From assembly GCA_002840565.1 (NCBI GenBank), contig PHBK01000001.1, positions 290,769 to 354,768 on the forward strand: a stretch of 64,000 bases of DNA, in the 5' to 3' direction. This DNA comes from Deltaproteobacteria bacterium HGW-Deltaproteobacteria-12 (GTDB lineage Bacteria; Desulfobacterota; Syntrophia; Syntrophales; Smithellaceae). Within the stretch, counting starts at the first letter, position 1; each line of letters starts with the position of its first letter. Position numbers and translations under genes: made by a program. Shown piece by piece: positions 25,961-34,662 of this stretch. The notes beneath the pieces are model-generated. The model had not been told where the DNA came from. It searched no databases and saw nothing but the letters and a program-made list of their open reading frames with translations.

Positions 25961-27460
25961 ATGGCAGTAATTCTCCGGATGAAAAATATAACAAAGGAAT
26001 ACAAAGGGGTTGAGGTTCTCAAGAATGTGGATTTCGACCTGGAGCAATCGGAAATTCATGCGCTGGTCGGGGAAAACGGCGCCGGTAAATCAACGTTGAC
26101 CAAGATGCTGGCAGGAGCCGTTACACCGACTCGGGGAGAAATCATCCTCGATGGGAAATCCATTAAAATAAATCATCCCACCGATGGCGTGGCCCACGGC
26201 ATTGCCATGGTGTATCAGGAGACGAGTCTCGTGCCGTCGCTGACGGTTGCTCAGAATCTGTTTCTGGGAAAAGAAAAATTTTATAATCGTCTGCGGACGA
26301 TTTACATTGCCGCACAACAATTTCTTCAGTCTCTTAATTTTTCGGTTGATCCATCGGCAACGGTGGCCAGACTTGGCGCAGCGCAAAAGCAAATGGTCGA
26401 GATCGCGCGGGCCGTGTATTATAATGCCCGTATAATCATTTTTGACGAACCAACCGCCACTCTGACCCCGGAAGAAAAGCACCATTTTTTTGCGCTGCTT
26501 ACTCGATTACGAAAAGCGGGCGTTACGACTATATTTATAACGCATGTACTGGAGGAAGCATTGCAGGCGGCGGACCGTATTACGGTGCTCCGCGATGGCG
26601 AATTAATTGTAACCGATGCTGCGTCTAATTTTACCAGAGATAAAATAGTTAAAGCCATGGTCGGACGATCACTTGCTGGAGAAATCTATGCCGAGGGATC
26701 GAAAGACAGGAAAAGAAGAAAAGCCGGCCGCCTGGTGCTCAGTGTCCAAAATTTGTCGATGCAGAACATTGTCCGTAATAATTCATTTTCGGTCTTTGCG
26801 GGACAAATCACCGGAATTTTCGGTCTGGTTGGTTCCGGCAGAACCGAGACGGCAAAAATTATTGCCGGTGTCGTGAAGCGAGACCTTGTTCACGGCGGGG
26901 AAGTAAAATTAGATGGAAGATCAGTCCGGTACAAAGTGCCGAAGCCGGCAGTTAAAGACGGGATTATCTATGTCACCGAAGACAGAAAGCTCGAAGGTTT
27001 CTTTGAAACGATGTCGATTGCCCGGAACATTTACATAGGCGCGATAACTGCCGGATTGACAAAGAGCTCTCTCGTCAATATGGCGGAAATGCGCCTATTG
27101 GCGGAATATTGGACGAAGACACTCAACATCAGGGCAACGGACAGCAATGCCCGGGTTATCGAGTTATCAGGGGGGAATCAGCAGAAGGTGGTGATTGCCA
27201 AGGCGCTGGCCCAGCGTCCGAAGCTGATCATTTTCGATGAACCGACCCGCGGAGTGGACGTCGGAGCAATAGCGGAAATTCATCAGATTATCAACAAACT
27301 TGCCGATGACGGCCTGCCGGTAGTAGTCATTTCTTCGTACTTGCCGGAAGTTCTACATTTGTCAGACCGCATTCTTGTTGCCCGTCAGGGGCGCATCGTT
27401 GAGGAGTTCAATGCCGCCCAGGCAACTGAGACAATGATAATGTATGCGGCAGTCCATTAA
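25961..27460 (+). CDS. ABC transporter ATP-binding protein, double-domain (RbsA/MglA type)
   Basis: 499 residues with two nucleotide-binding domains. Domain 1: Walker A GENGAGKST near 38, degenerate signature LGAAQKQMVEIARA as usual for RbsA, Walker B IIIFDEPTATLTPEE. Domain 2: modified Walker A GLVGSGRTE near 288, signature LSGGNQQKVVIAKAL, Walker B LIIFDEPTRGVDVGA. Only one ABC protein is present, matching the two-permease importer encoded upstream. It starts five bases after the propeller gene. Confidence 0.93.
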   Translation: MAVILRMKNITKEYKGVEVLKNVDFDLEQSEIHALVGENGAGKSTLTKMLAGAVTPTRGEIILDGKSIKINHPTDGVAHGIAMVYQETSLVPSLTVAQNLFLGKEKFYNRLRTIYIAAQQFLQSLNFSVDPSATVARLGAAQKQMVEIARAVYYNARIIIFDEPTATLTPEEKHHFFALLTRLRKAGVTTIFITHVLEEALQAADRITVLRDGELIVTDAASNFTRDKIVKAMVGRSLAGEIYAEGSKDRKRRKAGRLVLSVQNLSMQNIVRNNSFSVFAGQITGIFGLVGSGRTETAKIIAGVVKRDLVHGGEVKLDGRSVRYKVPKPAVKDGIIYVTEDRKLEGFFETMSIARNIYIGAITAGLTKSSLVNMAEMRLLAEYWTKTLNIRATDSNARVIELSGGNQQKVVIAKALAQRPKLIIFDEPTRGVDVGAIAEIHQIINKLADDGLPVVVISSYLPEVLHLSDRILVARQGRIVEEFNAAQATETMIMYAAVH

Positions 27461-27513
27461 GAAAGAATCGTCTTGTCATACCCATATAAAATATTGAAAG
27501 GCGGAGGATGAAC

Positions 27514-29403
27514 ATGCGAACGACAAAATATACTATCCCCATAAAAGACATCGAGGATATGGAATTACTGGAGCAACAACCTTATGAAGAATTGGTGCCG
27601 GCCAGGAGCATCTATGATCTTTTTACCGCTACTGCCACTCTGTTTCCGGACAGGCCGGGGTTAACGGTTCTCCCTTCGGGGAATCTGGATGATGTTGTCC
27701 ATACGCGCAGCAATCTCGAGCTCTGGAAGGAGATTACCCGCGTCGCCAATATGATGCACGATCTGATCACGAGGAAGGACGGCGCCGTCGCCATTTTTTC
27801 ACCGACCTACGACCAGATTCCGGCAACCATTTGGGGGACGCAGACGGCGGGCATTGTAAGCAGCATTAACTATCTCCTCAGCCCCGAAGTAATTGTAGAT
27901 TTACTGCGCGCGGAAAATGCGGAAATTCTTGTTGTTCCCGGCCCGAGTGTCGACCCGAACATCTGGGAAAAAGCCCTGGCAGTTATAGCTCAGGCCGATA
28001 TGATCAAGAAGATCCTGGTTATCGGCGGGCCGCCCGCAAAAGAGGACCGGATGTATGATTTTGATGAAACAGTCCAGAACTATCCCAATGACCGCCTTAC
28101 CTTTTCCCGGGAGATAGAAAGAAATACGATTGCCGCATTGTTTCATACCGGCGGGACAACAGGAGTTCCTAAGCTGACGCAACTGACCCATGGCAATCAG
28201 ATACACGGCGCCTGGGCCTTTGCGCAAATGTGGCATATTGACGAAACGGATGTAGTCCTGAATTGCCTGCCGATGTTTCATGTCGGAGGGACGATATCAC
28301 TGGGCATGTCGGGAATGGGCGCCGGCGCCCATGAGGTGGTTCTGTCACCCTATGGCTTGCGGAATCAGGATATAGTTCGGAATTATTGGCGGATTGTTGA
28401 ACGGTATAAAGCGACAATTGTCGGCGGCGTGCCCACGGCCATCGTCGCCATTTCCGACGTCCCGGTTGGCGATGCCGACATCTCTTCCATCCGGATGGGG
28501 TTCACAGGCGGCGCCCTGTGCCCTGTTCCTGTCGGGGAGCGTTTTGAAAAGAAGATAAACAAGCCTCTCATTGAGCAGTACGGGATGACGGAGACCGGCG
28601 CCATGATTTCGAGCAATCCTTTTATGGGTAAAAGGATCCTGGGATCGGCAGGCCTGAGGGTTCCTTTTTCCGATCTGATAGTTGCAAGGCAGGAGGAAAT
28701 TGAAAAAGAAATTGTGGTGCAATGCGCTGTCGGGGAGGTTGGCTCAGTCCTGCTTCGGGGACCACAAGTATTTCCTGGATACAAAGACCCGCAGCACAAT
28801 GCCGGGGCGCTGCTCACGGACGGCTGGCTGGTGACCGGAGATTTGGGATACATGAATGCTGAAAACAGGCTGTTTTTAACCGGCCGGGAAAAAGATCTCA
28901 TCATCCGCGGCGGACACAATATCGATCCGGCCGCTATTGAAGAAGTGGCTAACGCCTATCCGGCGGTAAGTATGAGCGCCGCCGTCGGCATGCCTGATGA
29001 GTATGCTGGTGAGGTGCCGGTTATTTTTGTTGTTCGGAAGCCGGGTCAAGACCTCGATGTTGAAGATCTCCAGAAATATTTGACGGAGAATATTTCCGAG
29101 CCGCCGGCAAAACCAAAAAAAATACTTGCGATAGCGGAGTTGCCGACAACTACCGTTGGTAAAATATTTAAACCCCGTCTACGCGAATTGGCAGTACAGG
29201 AAAAGATTCGCCAGCTTTTTGCGAAATATATAGATAACGGGGCTATTGCCGATATCACAACGGAAACTCTCAAAAATGGAACGACTAATGCTACCGTAGC
29301 CGTTAATTCCGGCAGCGAAGTTATGAATAAACAAGAGACAGAGGACACAATAATGAAGGCATTTGTCGACCTGCCGATCAATCTGAGAATAATATGGAAA
29401 TAG
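27514..29403 (+). CDS. AMP-forming acyl-CoA synthetase
   Basis: 629-residue adenylate-forming enzyme that would activate a carboxylic acid with ATP and CoA. Motifs: AALFHTGGTTGVPK (phosphate loop, about 205-220), EQYGMTETGA (A5), TDGWLVTGDLGYM (A7), GREKDLIIRGGHNI (A8) and the catalytic lysine in TTVGKIFKPRL (A10). About 70 residues follow A10, longer than the usual tail, rich in Thr/Asn and without recognised domain. ATG 27514 is chosen over 27508 because GGAGG directly abuts the earlier codon and is six bases from the later one. It follows the importer genes by about 50 bases, so its substrate may be the imported compound or its hydrolysis product (inference). Confidence 0.9.
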   Translation: MRTTKYTIPIKDIEDMELLEQQPYEELVPARSIYDLFTATATLFPDRPGLTVLPSGNLDDVVHTRSNLELWKEITRVANMMHDLITRKDGAVAIFSPTYDQIPATIWGTQTAGIVSSINYLLSPEVIVDLLRAENAEILVVPGPSVDPNIWEKALAVIAQADMIKKILVIGGPPAKEDRMYDFDETVQNYPNDRLTFSREIERNTIAALFHTGGTTGVPKLTQLTHGNQIHGAWAFAQMWHIDETDVVLNCLPMFHVGGTISLGMSGMGAGAHEVVLSPYGLRNQDIVRNYWRIVERYKATIVGGVPTAIVAISDVPVGDADISSIRMGFTGGALCPVPVGERFEKKINKPLIEQYGMTETGAMISSNPFMGKRILGSAGLRVPFSDLIVARQEEIEKEIVVQCAVGEVGSVLLRGPQVFPGYKDPQHNAGALLTDGWLVTGDLGYMNAENRLFLTGREKDLIIRGGHNIDPAAIEEVANAYPAVSMSAAVGMPDEYAGEVPVIFVVRKPGQDLDVEDLQKYLTENISEPPAKPKKILAIAELPTTTVGKIFKPRLRELAVQEKIRQLFAKYIDNGAIADITTETLKNGTTNATVAVNSGSEVMNKQETEDTIMKAFVDLPINLRIIWK

Positions 29404-29478
29404 TTGTTTCAAACAAAGGGTTTCTGATCGGGCAATTAGTTCTTGATCTAAACATGAGAGATTGAAGGAGGTCTGCAG

Positions 29479-30219
29479 ATGGCTGGAGATATAGAAGTGA
29501 AGACTGAGAAAGGTGTACTGATCTTAACACTCAATCGGGTCAGTAAAAAAAATGCCCTTGATCGGGATATGTATGGTGTTTTCGCTGATGCCTTTGATAA
29601 ACTCGGTCGGGATGAAGCCCTCCGCTGCATGCTTATTAAAGCCAATGGGGATACTTTTTGCGCGGGAAATGACATCACCTTTTTTCTGAACAACTACAGC
29701 ATGGCGGCGGCTGAGCCGCTGGGCCGTTTTTTAAATGGATTAATAAAGTTGACCAAGCCTCTGGTTGCCGCCGTTCAAGGAGCGGCAATCGGAATCGGAT
29801 TTACTCTCCTGCCGCACTGCGATCTTGTTTTTGCTACAGATGACATCCGTTTGTCGACACCGTTCGGCCGCTTCGGTTTGGTGCCCGAGCTCGGTTCGAG
29901 TCAGCTTCTGACTGCCGTAATCGGCCATCGCCGGGCAATGGAAGTATTCCTCCTGGGCAAAGTTGTCGATGCAAAGGAAGCTTTGGCCTGCGGTCTTGTC
30001 AATGCAATAGTTCCCATAGATGAACTCCACGAAACCGCGTTAAATGCCGCCCAAAAACTGGCGGCACTTTCTGCCGAATGCGTATATGAAACGAAAAGAC
30101 TTACCCGCAAGGCTCCGGAGGTATTGAGTACGCATCTTGAAGACGAATGTAAGACATTCATGCGGCGGGTAAAAAGCGAAGAAACTCTGGCTCTATTCAA
30201 ACGTTTTTTGAAGAGATAA
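29479..30219 (+). CDS. Enoyl-CoA hydratase/isomerase family protein
   Basis: 246-residue crotonase-fold protein. The oxyanion-hole segments are CAGNDITFF (about 60-68) and AAIGIGFTLLPHCDLVFATDD; the region LSTPFGRFGLVPELGSS carries the usual glutamate of hydratases/isomerases (E138 by count). It acts on CoA thioesters and is the last gene of the importer/CoA-ligase set, with GAAGGAGG before the ATG. The gene set lacks acyl-CoA dehydrogenase and thiolase, so the pathway would need genes elsewhere. Confidence 0.9.
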   Translation: MAGDIEVKTEKGVLILTLNRVSKKNALDRDMYGVFADAFDKLGRDEALRCMLIKANGDTFCAGNDITFFLNNYSMAAAEPLGRFLNGLIKLTKPLVAAVQGAAIGIGFTLLPHCDLVFATDDIRLSTPFGRFGLVPELGSSQLLTAVIGHRRAMEVFLLGKVVDAKEALACGLVNAIVPIDELHETALNAAQKLAALSAECVYETKRLTRKAPEVLSTHLEDECKTFMRRVKSEETLALFKRFLKR

Positions 30220-30318
30220 AACTCCATGATAGCTCTATTATAAGGCATACTTTCTTAATTCTATTGCAATCACAGATAAAGAAATTGGCTTTACTATAAA
30301 TGGCTAAGTGCTTGATTT

Positions 30319-30392
30319 TGGCTGGGGAACAAGGATTCGAACCTTGATTGACGGAGTCAGAGTCCGCTGTCCTACCATTGAACGATTCCCCA
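30319..30392 (-). tRNA. tRNA-Gln (anticodon CTG)
   Basis: On the minus strand an acceptor stem TGGGGAA/TTCCCCA, discriminator G and encoded CCA, D-loop with AATGGTAGG, anticodon stem GCGGA/TCCGT with loop CTCTGAC (anticodon CTG), and T arm AAGGTTCGAATCCTT. The overall sequence is close to bacterial tRNA-Gln. Length 74 with CCA. Confidence 0.95.
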
Positions 30393-30458
30393 GCAGGAAA
30401 TACCCCTGGTTTCGCCCGTCCAGGTCCATGCTACGGGAAAAAGCTGACGAGCGGGGTG

Positions 30459-30487
30459 TATATAATGCGATTGGTTTTTTATGTCAA
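30459..30487 (-). promoter_or_regulatory. Sigma-70-type promoter of tRNA-Gln
   Basis: On the minus strand TTGACA (30487-30482), a 17-base spacer and TATATA (30464-30459), followed by a G+C-rich discriminator (CACCCCGC) typical of stringently controlled stable-RNA promoters. The tRNA begins about 60 bases downstream. Confidence 0.75.
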
Positions 30488-30726
30488 TTGATTTTCTTAA
30501 CTCTGGAGATATTTTTATCTGATTTCTTTCTGCAGGGGAATCGCAGCGGTATTCAGGACGAAAGATTCATAAATTTTGCCATTGCGCGTCAGTCCATTAT
30601 GCCGCAGTTTCTGCCTGCCCGGCCATATTATTTTGGATATTGTTCAAATTGAATTTGTGATTTTCCCTCTGATGTGCTAGGAAGCAGCGCGTAAATCAGT
30701 ACATTTTTGGAGAGATGGAATAATAA

Positions 30727-30759
30727 ATTGATAATATGTAAAACGGATTGATAATATCA
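30727..30759. promoter_or_regulatory. Tandem ATTGATAATAT sites upstream of nfnA
   Basis: ATTGATAATAT occurs at 30727-30737 and again at 30747-30757, exactly 20 bases (two helical turns) apart; the second is part of the palindrome TGATA-A-TATCA. They sit directly before the nfnA ribosome site, suiting a repressor or activator of nfnAB. No specific factor can be named. Confidence 0.35.
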
Positions 30760-30773
30760 GGAGAGAAGAAGCT

Positions 30774-31610
30774 TTGAACAAGATTATTGAAAACACTAAA
30801 TTATCCGAAAGCGTAGTCAAAATGGTGCTGGAAGCGCCGGTCATTGCTCAAAAGAGAAAGGCCGGTCAGTTCATCATTTTGAAAATTGATGAAAAGGGTG
30901 AACGAATTCCGCTGACCATAGTCGATTCCGACAGCCAGGCCGGAACAATCACCATCATCTATCAGGTTGTGGGCAAAACCACGTCCTTGCTGGCCCGGAT
31001 GAAAGCAGGCGATGCTTTGCAGGATCTGCAGGGGCCCCTGGGCAATCCGACCGAGATTGAAAATTACGGCAAAGTCGTTTGCATAGGCGGTGGCGTCGGC
31101 GTTGGAGTTGTCTATCCGCTGGCGGTTGCCTTGAAAAAAGCCGGGAATGAAGTTATTTCCATTATCGGAGCGCGCACCAAAGATTTGATAATTCTGGAAA
31201 AGGAAATGGAAAAAGTCTCCGATAAGCTGATTGTTGCCACCGATGACGGCAGCTATGGTTTTCATGGTTTTGTCAGTGTGGTTTTGCAGCAGCTTATTGA
31301 AAAAGGTGAAAAGATCGATCGTGTTTTTGCCATTGGCCCGGTGCCGATGATGAAAGTGCTCTGTGATGTAACGAGAGCCCCCGGTATCAAGACGATTGTC
31401 AGCCTCAATTCCATAATGGTTGATGCCACGGGAATGTGCGGAGCATGCCGCGTTTCCGTAGCCGGTAAAACAAAGTTCACTTGCGTTGACGGCCCCGAAT
31501 TTGACGGGCATGACGTTGATTTTAAATTATTAGCTAACCGCCTGAAGATGTATTGCGATCCTGAACGCGAGGCGTATGAAAATCATAAGTGTGGGTGTGA
31601 TGGAAACTAA
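30774..31610 (+). CDS. nfnA: NADH-dependent ferredoxin:NADP+ oxidoreductase subunit A
   Basis: 278-residue ferredoxin-NADP-reductase-like subunit with FAD domain (ERIPLTIVDSD, motif near 43), NAD(P) domain (CIGGGVGVGVVYPLA near 103) and a C-terminal [2Fe-2S] site GMCGACRVSV...FTCVDGPEFDGH. With NfnB it performs electron-bifurcating or confurcating transhydrogenation between NADH, NADPH and ferredoxin; alternative names are sulfide dehydrogenase subunit or SudB. The TTG start has AGGAGAGAAG suitably placed. The downstream gene overlaps, so the two are co-translated. Confidence 0.92.
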   Translation: MNKIIENTKLSESVVKMVLEAPVIAQKRKAGQFIILKIDEKGERIPLTIVDSDSQAGTITIIYQVVGKTTSLLARMKAGDALQDLQGPLGNPTEIENYGKVVCIGGGVGVGVVYPLAVALKKAGNEVISIIGARTKDLIILEKEMEKVSDKLIVATDDGSYGFHGFVSVVLQQLIEKGEKIDRVFAIGPVPMMKVLCDVTRAPGIKTIVSLNSIMVDATGMCGACRVSVAGKTKFTCVDGPEFDGHDVDFKLLANRLKMYCDPEREAYENHKCGCDGN

Positions 31611-33015
31611 AGAGATTAAAGAAAAAAAGGAAAAAGTGCCGCGGCAGAAAATGCCCGAGCAGGAACCCGGGAAAAGAATCCGTAATTTTGAAGAAGTTCC
31701 CTTTGGTTATTCGGCCGAGACCGCAATTATAGAAGCCAAGCGCTGTATCCAGTGCAAAAAGCCCGGATGTATTGCGGGCTGCCCGGTGGATGTGAAGATC
31801 CCCGAGTTTATCAAGGATATTGCCGAAGGCCGTTTTATCGAGGCGGCATGGAAATTAAAAGAAACAAACGGCCTGCCCGCAGTTTGCGGCCGTGTCTGCC
31901 CGCAGGAAGACCAATGCGAAAAATTCTGTATCTTAGGCAAAAAGGGCGAGCCGGTAGCTATTGGACGTCTGGAGCGTTTTGCCGCTGATTTTGAGCGCAA
32001 CGGCGGCAACATCGAAATTCCGCCGCCCGTTAAATCAAACGGCAAAAAAATAGCGATCGCGGGCGCCGGCCCTTCAGGACTGACAATTGCCGGCGATCTG
32101 GTGAAACTGGGTTATGAGGTGACAATTTTTGAGGCTTTGCATAAAGCCGGCGGTGTTTTGGTGTACGGCATCCCGGAGTTCCGCCTGCCGAAGGCAATCG
32201 TGGAAGCGGAAGTTGAATATTTGCGCCAGCTTGGTGTAAAGATCGAAACCAATTTCGTCATCGGCCGCACCAAAACCATCGATGAGCTTTTTGCGGAAGG
32301 TTTCCATGCCATGTTTATCGGTGTCGGTGCGGGCGCTCCCGTTTTTATGGATATACCCGGCGAAAATTTAAGCGGCATTTATTCCGCCAATGAGTATCTG
32401 ACTCGTTCCAATCTGATGAAAGCTTATCTGTTCCCCGAGTATGACACGCCGATTGTCCGCGGCAAGCGCGTTGCCGTTATCGGCGGCGGCAATGTGGCCA
32501 TGGATTCAGTGCGGACTGCCCTGCGGCTGGGCGCGGAGAGGGCAATGATCATTTACCGCCGCACCGAAGTGGAAATGCCCGCCCGGAAAGAAGAAGTCCA
32601 TCATGCGCAGGAAGAGGGCGTGGAATTCCTGATGCTGACCGCGCCGGTGGAATATATCGGCAATGATGCCGGATGGGTAACCGGTATGAAATGCCTTAAA
32701 ATGGAACTGGGGGAAGCCGATGCTTCCGGCCGCAGAAGCCCGGTGCCCATTAAAGGTTCCGAATATATAATTGATGTTGACACCGTCGTCGTAGCTGTGG
32801 GCACGATGGCCAATCCGATCATTCCTGTAACCACACCCGGCCTGGAGACGAACAGAAAGGGCTATATTGTTACCCGGGATGAATCAGGTTTGACCAGCCG
32901 GGATGGCATTTATGCCGGCGGCGACATTGTCACGGGTTCGGCCACGGTAATCCTGGCCATGGGCGCCGGACGTAAAGCGGCCACAGCAATTCACGAATAT
33001 TTGTCGAAAAAATAA
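31576..33015 (+). CDS. nfnB: NfnB / glutamate-synthase-small-subunit-like flavoprotein
   Basis: 479-residue flavoprotein of the GltD/NfnB (SudA) family. Two [4Fe-4S] clusters are at the N-terminus (CIQCKKPGCIAGCPVDVKIPEF and CGRVCPQEDQCEKFC), followed by FAD-binding GAGPSGLTIAGDL and NADP-binding GGGNVAMDSVRTALRLGAE. Pairing with nfnA supports NfnB over glutamate synthase; no large glutamate synthase subunit is nearby. The start is uncertain: ATG 31576 has GAGG close upstream; ATG 31600 gives an N-terminus closer to known NfnB. Confidence 0.92.
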   Translation: MKIISVGVMETKEIKEKKEKVPRQKMPEQEPGKRIRNFEEVPFGYSAETAIIEAKRCIQCKKPGCIAGCPVDVKIPEFIKDIAEGRFIEAAWKLKETNGLPAVCGRVCPQEDQCEKFCILGKKGEPVAIGRLERFAADFERNGGNIEIPPPVKSNGKKIAIAGAGPSGLTIAGDLVKLGYEVTIFEALHKAGGVLVYGIPEFRLPKAIVEAEVEYLRQLGVKIETNFVIGRTKTIDELFAEGFHAMFIGVGAGAPVFMDIPGENLSGIYSANEYLTRSNLMKAYLFPEYDTPIVRGKRVAVIGGGNVAMDSVRTALRLGAERAMIIYRRTEVEMPARKEEVHHAQEEGVEFLMLTAPVEYIGNDAGWVTGMKCLKMELGEADASGRRSPVPIKGSEYIIDVDTVVVAVGTMANPIIPVTTPGLETNRKGYIVTRDESGLTSRDGIYAGGDIVTGSATVILAMGAGRKAATAIHEYLSKK

Positions 33016-33082
33016 TACCAAGCTGAAGTAATTATCACTTTTCAAGCGTCAATTGCCATCAAGGAAAGTTCTTTGTCTATCC

Positions 33083-33112
33083 AGTGCATCCTCCCCGGGG
33101 TGCACTTTCTTT
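33083..33112 (+). terminator. Rho-independent terminator after nfnAB
   Basis: AGTGCATCC...GGGGTGCACT forms a nine-pair stem (one G-T pair) around a small pyrimidine loop, followed by TTTCTTT. It lies about 70 bases after nfnB. Confidence 0.75.
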
Positions 33113-33177
33113 ATTTACTGAGTTTCAGTGGCTTCGTTTTGGAATAACTGGCATAATAGTATCGATTGTGATATTGT

Positions 33178-33210
33178 AATACCATAATGCATCGATGGAG
33201 GTATTGGTAT
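33178..33210. promoter_or_regulatory. Inverted repeat before the antitoxin gene
   Basis: AATACC (33178-33183) and GGTATT (33200-33205), also readable as ATACCA...TGGTAT, flank the ribosome site and the start codon. Antitoxins of the AbrB type commonly repress their own operon through such dyads. Confidence 0.4.
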
Positions 33211-33415
33211 GCAATCAGTTACTGTGTCGCCGAAATATCAGGTGGTAATACCCAAAAGCGTCAGAGAATCATTAAATCTTCGGCCAGGACAAAAAATGCA
33301 AGTCGTAGAATATGCCGGAAGGATTGAACTTATTCCTGAACGTGAGATCAAGGAGCTCCGTGGATTTCTCAAAGGCATCAACACAGAATTCAAGCGCGAG
33401 GCAGACAGGTTATGA
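33209..33415 (+). CDS. AbrB/MazE-type antitoxin
   Basis: 68-residue swapped-hairpin DNA-binding protein: the N-terminal SPKYQVVIPKSVRESLNLRPGQKMQVV is the canonical AbrB/SpoVT motif, and the C-terminal tail (about 45-68) would neutralise the toxin. GGAGG is seven bases before the ATG. It overlaps the PIN toxin gene by four bases (ATGA), the classic order for VapB-VapC. Confidence 0.92.
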   Translation: MQSVTVSPKYQVVIPKSVRESLNLRPGQKMQVVEYAGRIELIPEREIKELRGFLKGINTEFKREADRL

Positions 33416-33786
33416 ATATTGTGGATTCTTCCGGCTGGCTGGCTTATTTTGCTGATGAAATAAATGCAAAGCATTTTATGACACCATTGACTGATCCAGC
33501 CACGCTTATAGTTCCTGCAATAACCATATACGAAGTATTTAAGGTCATTCTTCGGGAATCCAGTGAGAATGAGGCATTTCAGGCTGTTGTGGCCATGCAA
33601 AAAGGGAAAGTCATAGATTTAAATACATCATTGGCACTGACAGCTGCAAAGCTGAGTCTGGAATATCAGCTTCCAATGGCAGACAGTATCATTCTGGCAA
33701 CGGCCCAAGAATTCAAAGCTACTATATGGACTCAAGATATGGACTTTAAAGATATAAGCAAGGTCAAATATTTTCCCAAGAAATAA
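33412..33786 (+). CDS. PIN-domain toxin (VapC-type ribonuclease)
   Basis: 124-residue PIN domain. The acidic residues of the active site are visible: D5 in NIVDSSGW, the glutamate of TIYEVFKV near 43, the aspartate of PMADSIILA near 90 and D108/D110 in WTQDMDF. VapC toxins cut tRNA or rRNA and are held inactive by the antitoxin encoded just before. Translation is coupled to the antitoxin by ATGA. The gene ends 74 bases before the methyltransferase gene. Confidence 0.92.
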   Translation: MNIVDSSGWLAYFADEINAKHFMTPLTDPATLIVPAITIYEVFKVILRESSENEAFQAVVAMQKGKVIDLNTSLALTAAKLSLEYQLPMADSIILATAQEFKATIWTQDMDFKDISKVKYFPKK

Positions 33787-33792
33787 AAGCAC

Positions 33793-33844
33793 AACAAGGT
33801 TAATCCATCCGATCACTGCGCTCCGGGTGATTGCGTCGTTAGCG
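33793..33844 (+). repeat. attC-like imperfect palindrome (integron cassette site candidate)
   Basis: After the toxin stop comes ACAACAAGG, an inner palindrome GATCAC...GTGATT, and GCGTCGTTAGCG just before the next gene. AAC...GTTAG ends around an imperfect palindrome are the layout of integron attC sites, and toxin-antitoxin cassettes are common there. However the outer arms pair poorly and no integrase is in the window, so this stays a weak call. Confidence 0.25.
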
Positions 33845-33859
33845 TAAAAGGATCTCAAT

Positions 33860-34462
33860 ATGGGCAGAATAGCAGATTTTATCTTTGCTCGAAACAAGCA
33901 TGTGTGCCCCTGGTGGCTGTGCTTTACATTTGACAACGTTTTCCGCAAAATTCTTCAAGACCCGGTGGAAATTATTCAACCTTACATCAAAGAAGGAGAT
34001 AAGATTCTCGATGTCGGGCCCGGCATGGGTTATTTCACAATTCCCCTGGCCCGACTGACAGGCTCCAAGGGACAGGTAATTGCGGCAGACATCCAGGAAA
34101 AGATGCTGCTTGCTCTGAAAAAGCGGGCGGAGCGGGCAGGCGTTAATGAACGCATTATTTTGCATTTGTGCTCATCGGATTTATTAGATGTCAGGGAAAA
34201 GGTGGATTTTATCCTGGCTTTTTGGATGCTGCATGAAGTGCCCGATAAACATCGATTTTTAAATGAACTTTTCGGTGCTCTGAAAGAAAACGGGACTTTT
34301 TTGCTGGTTGAACCGTTAATGCATGTTACAAAAACCGGCTTTGCAGAAACGGTAACTTTGGCCTTAAAAACAGGATTCACTCTTGGGAAAAGACCCCGAA
34401 TTTTTATCAGCCGGGCGGCACTGTTAGTGAAACTTGCTGAAAATGAGCGCAGAGAATTATGA
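33860..34462 (+). CDS. Class I SAM-dependent methyltransferase
   Basis: 200-residue methyltransferase: motif I LDVGPGMGYFT (about 50-60), acidic end of strand 2 in IAADIQEKML, and motif IV-like VDFILAFWMLHEVPD. It resembles small UbiE/type-11 methyltransferases; the substrate is unknown. The N-terminus contains an unusual CPWWLCFTFD segment. Its last codons lie within a 34-bp sequence repeated exactly 85 bases downstream, so the 3' end is probably rearranged or duplicated. Confidence 0.85.
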   Translation: MGRIADFIFARNKHVCPWWLCFTFDNVFRKILQDPVEIIQPYIKEGDKILDVGPGMGYFTIPLARLTGSKGQVIAADIQEKMLLALKKRAERAGVNERIILHLCSSDLLDVREKVDFILAFWMLHEVPDKHRFLNELFGALKENGTFLLVEPLMHVTKTGFAETVTLALKTGFTLGKRPRIFISRAALLVKLAENERREL

Positions 34463-34541
34463 GGCAATAGTTTCACTTATCCCGCGCAGCGGAGGGGTAT
34501 CCCCGTGGTTAGTGAAACTTGCTGAAAATGAGCGCAGAGAA
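34423..34541 (+). repeat. Exact 34-bp direct repeat across the methyltransferase 3' end
   Basis: Bases 34423-34456 and 34508-34541 are identical (starting GTTAGTGAAACTTGC), 85 bases apart. Similarity continues for about 35 more bases with changes. Both repeats also resemble the 5' half of the 94-bp element at 4060 and 52100 (GCTGAAAA...AGCG...TGAAGC), so all four may be one family. A tandem duplication of the gene end is the simplest origin. Confidence 0.65.
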
Positions 34542-34662
34542 GTATGAAGCAGTTGCACTTATTCCGCAAAGCGCCCTGTTGCCGCCAATGACCTGTCATC
34601 TCCGGTTAATTTCTGAAAGCTGTCTTTATTCTGCGGTCAAATAATTTCGACATTATGCAAGA

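Noticed and set aside
30801..31511. 236-codon minus-strand ORF opposite nfnA
   Set aside because: nfnA is unambiguous; the antisense frame is chance.
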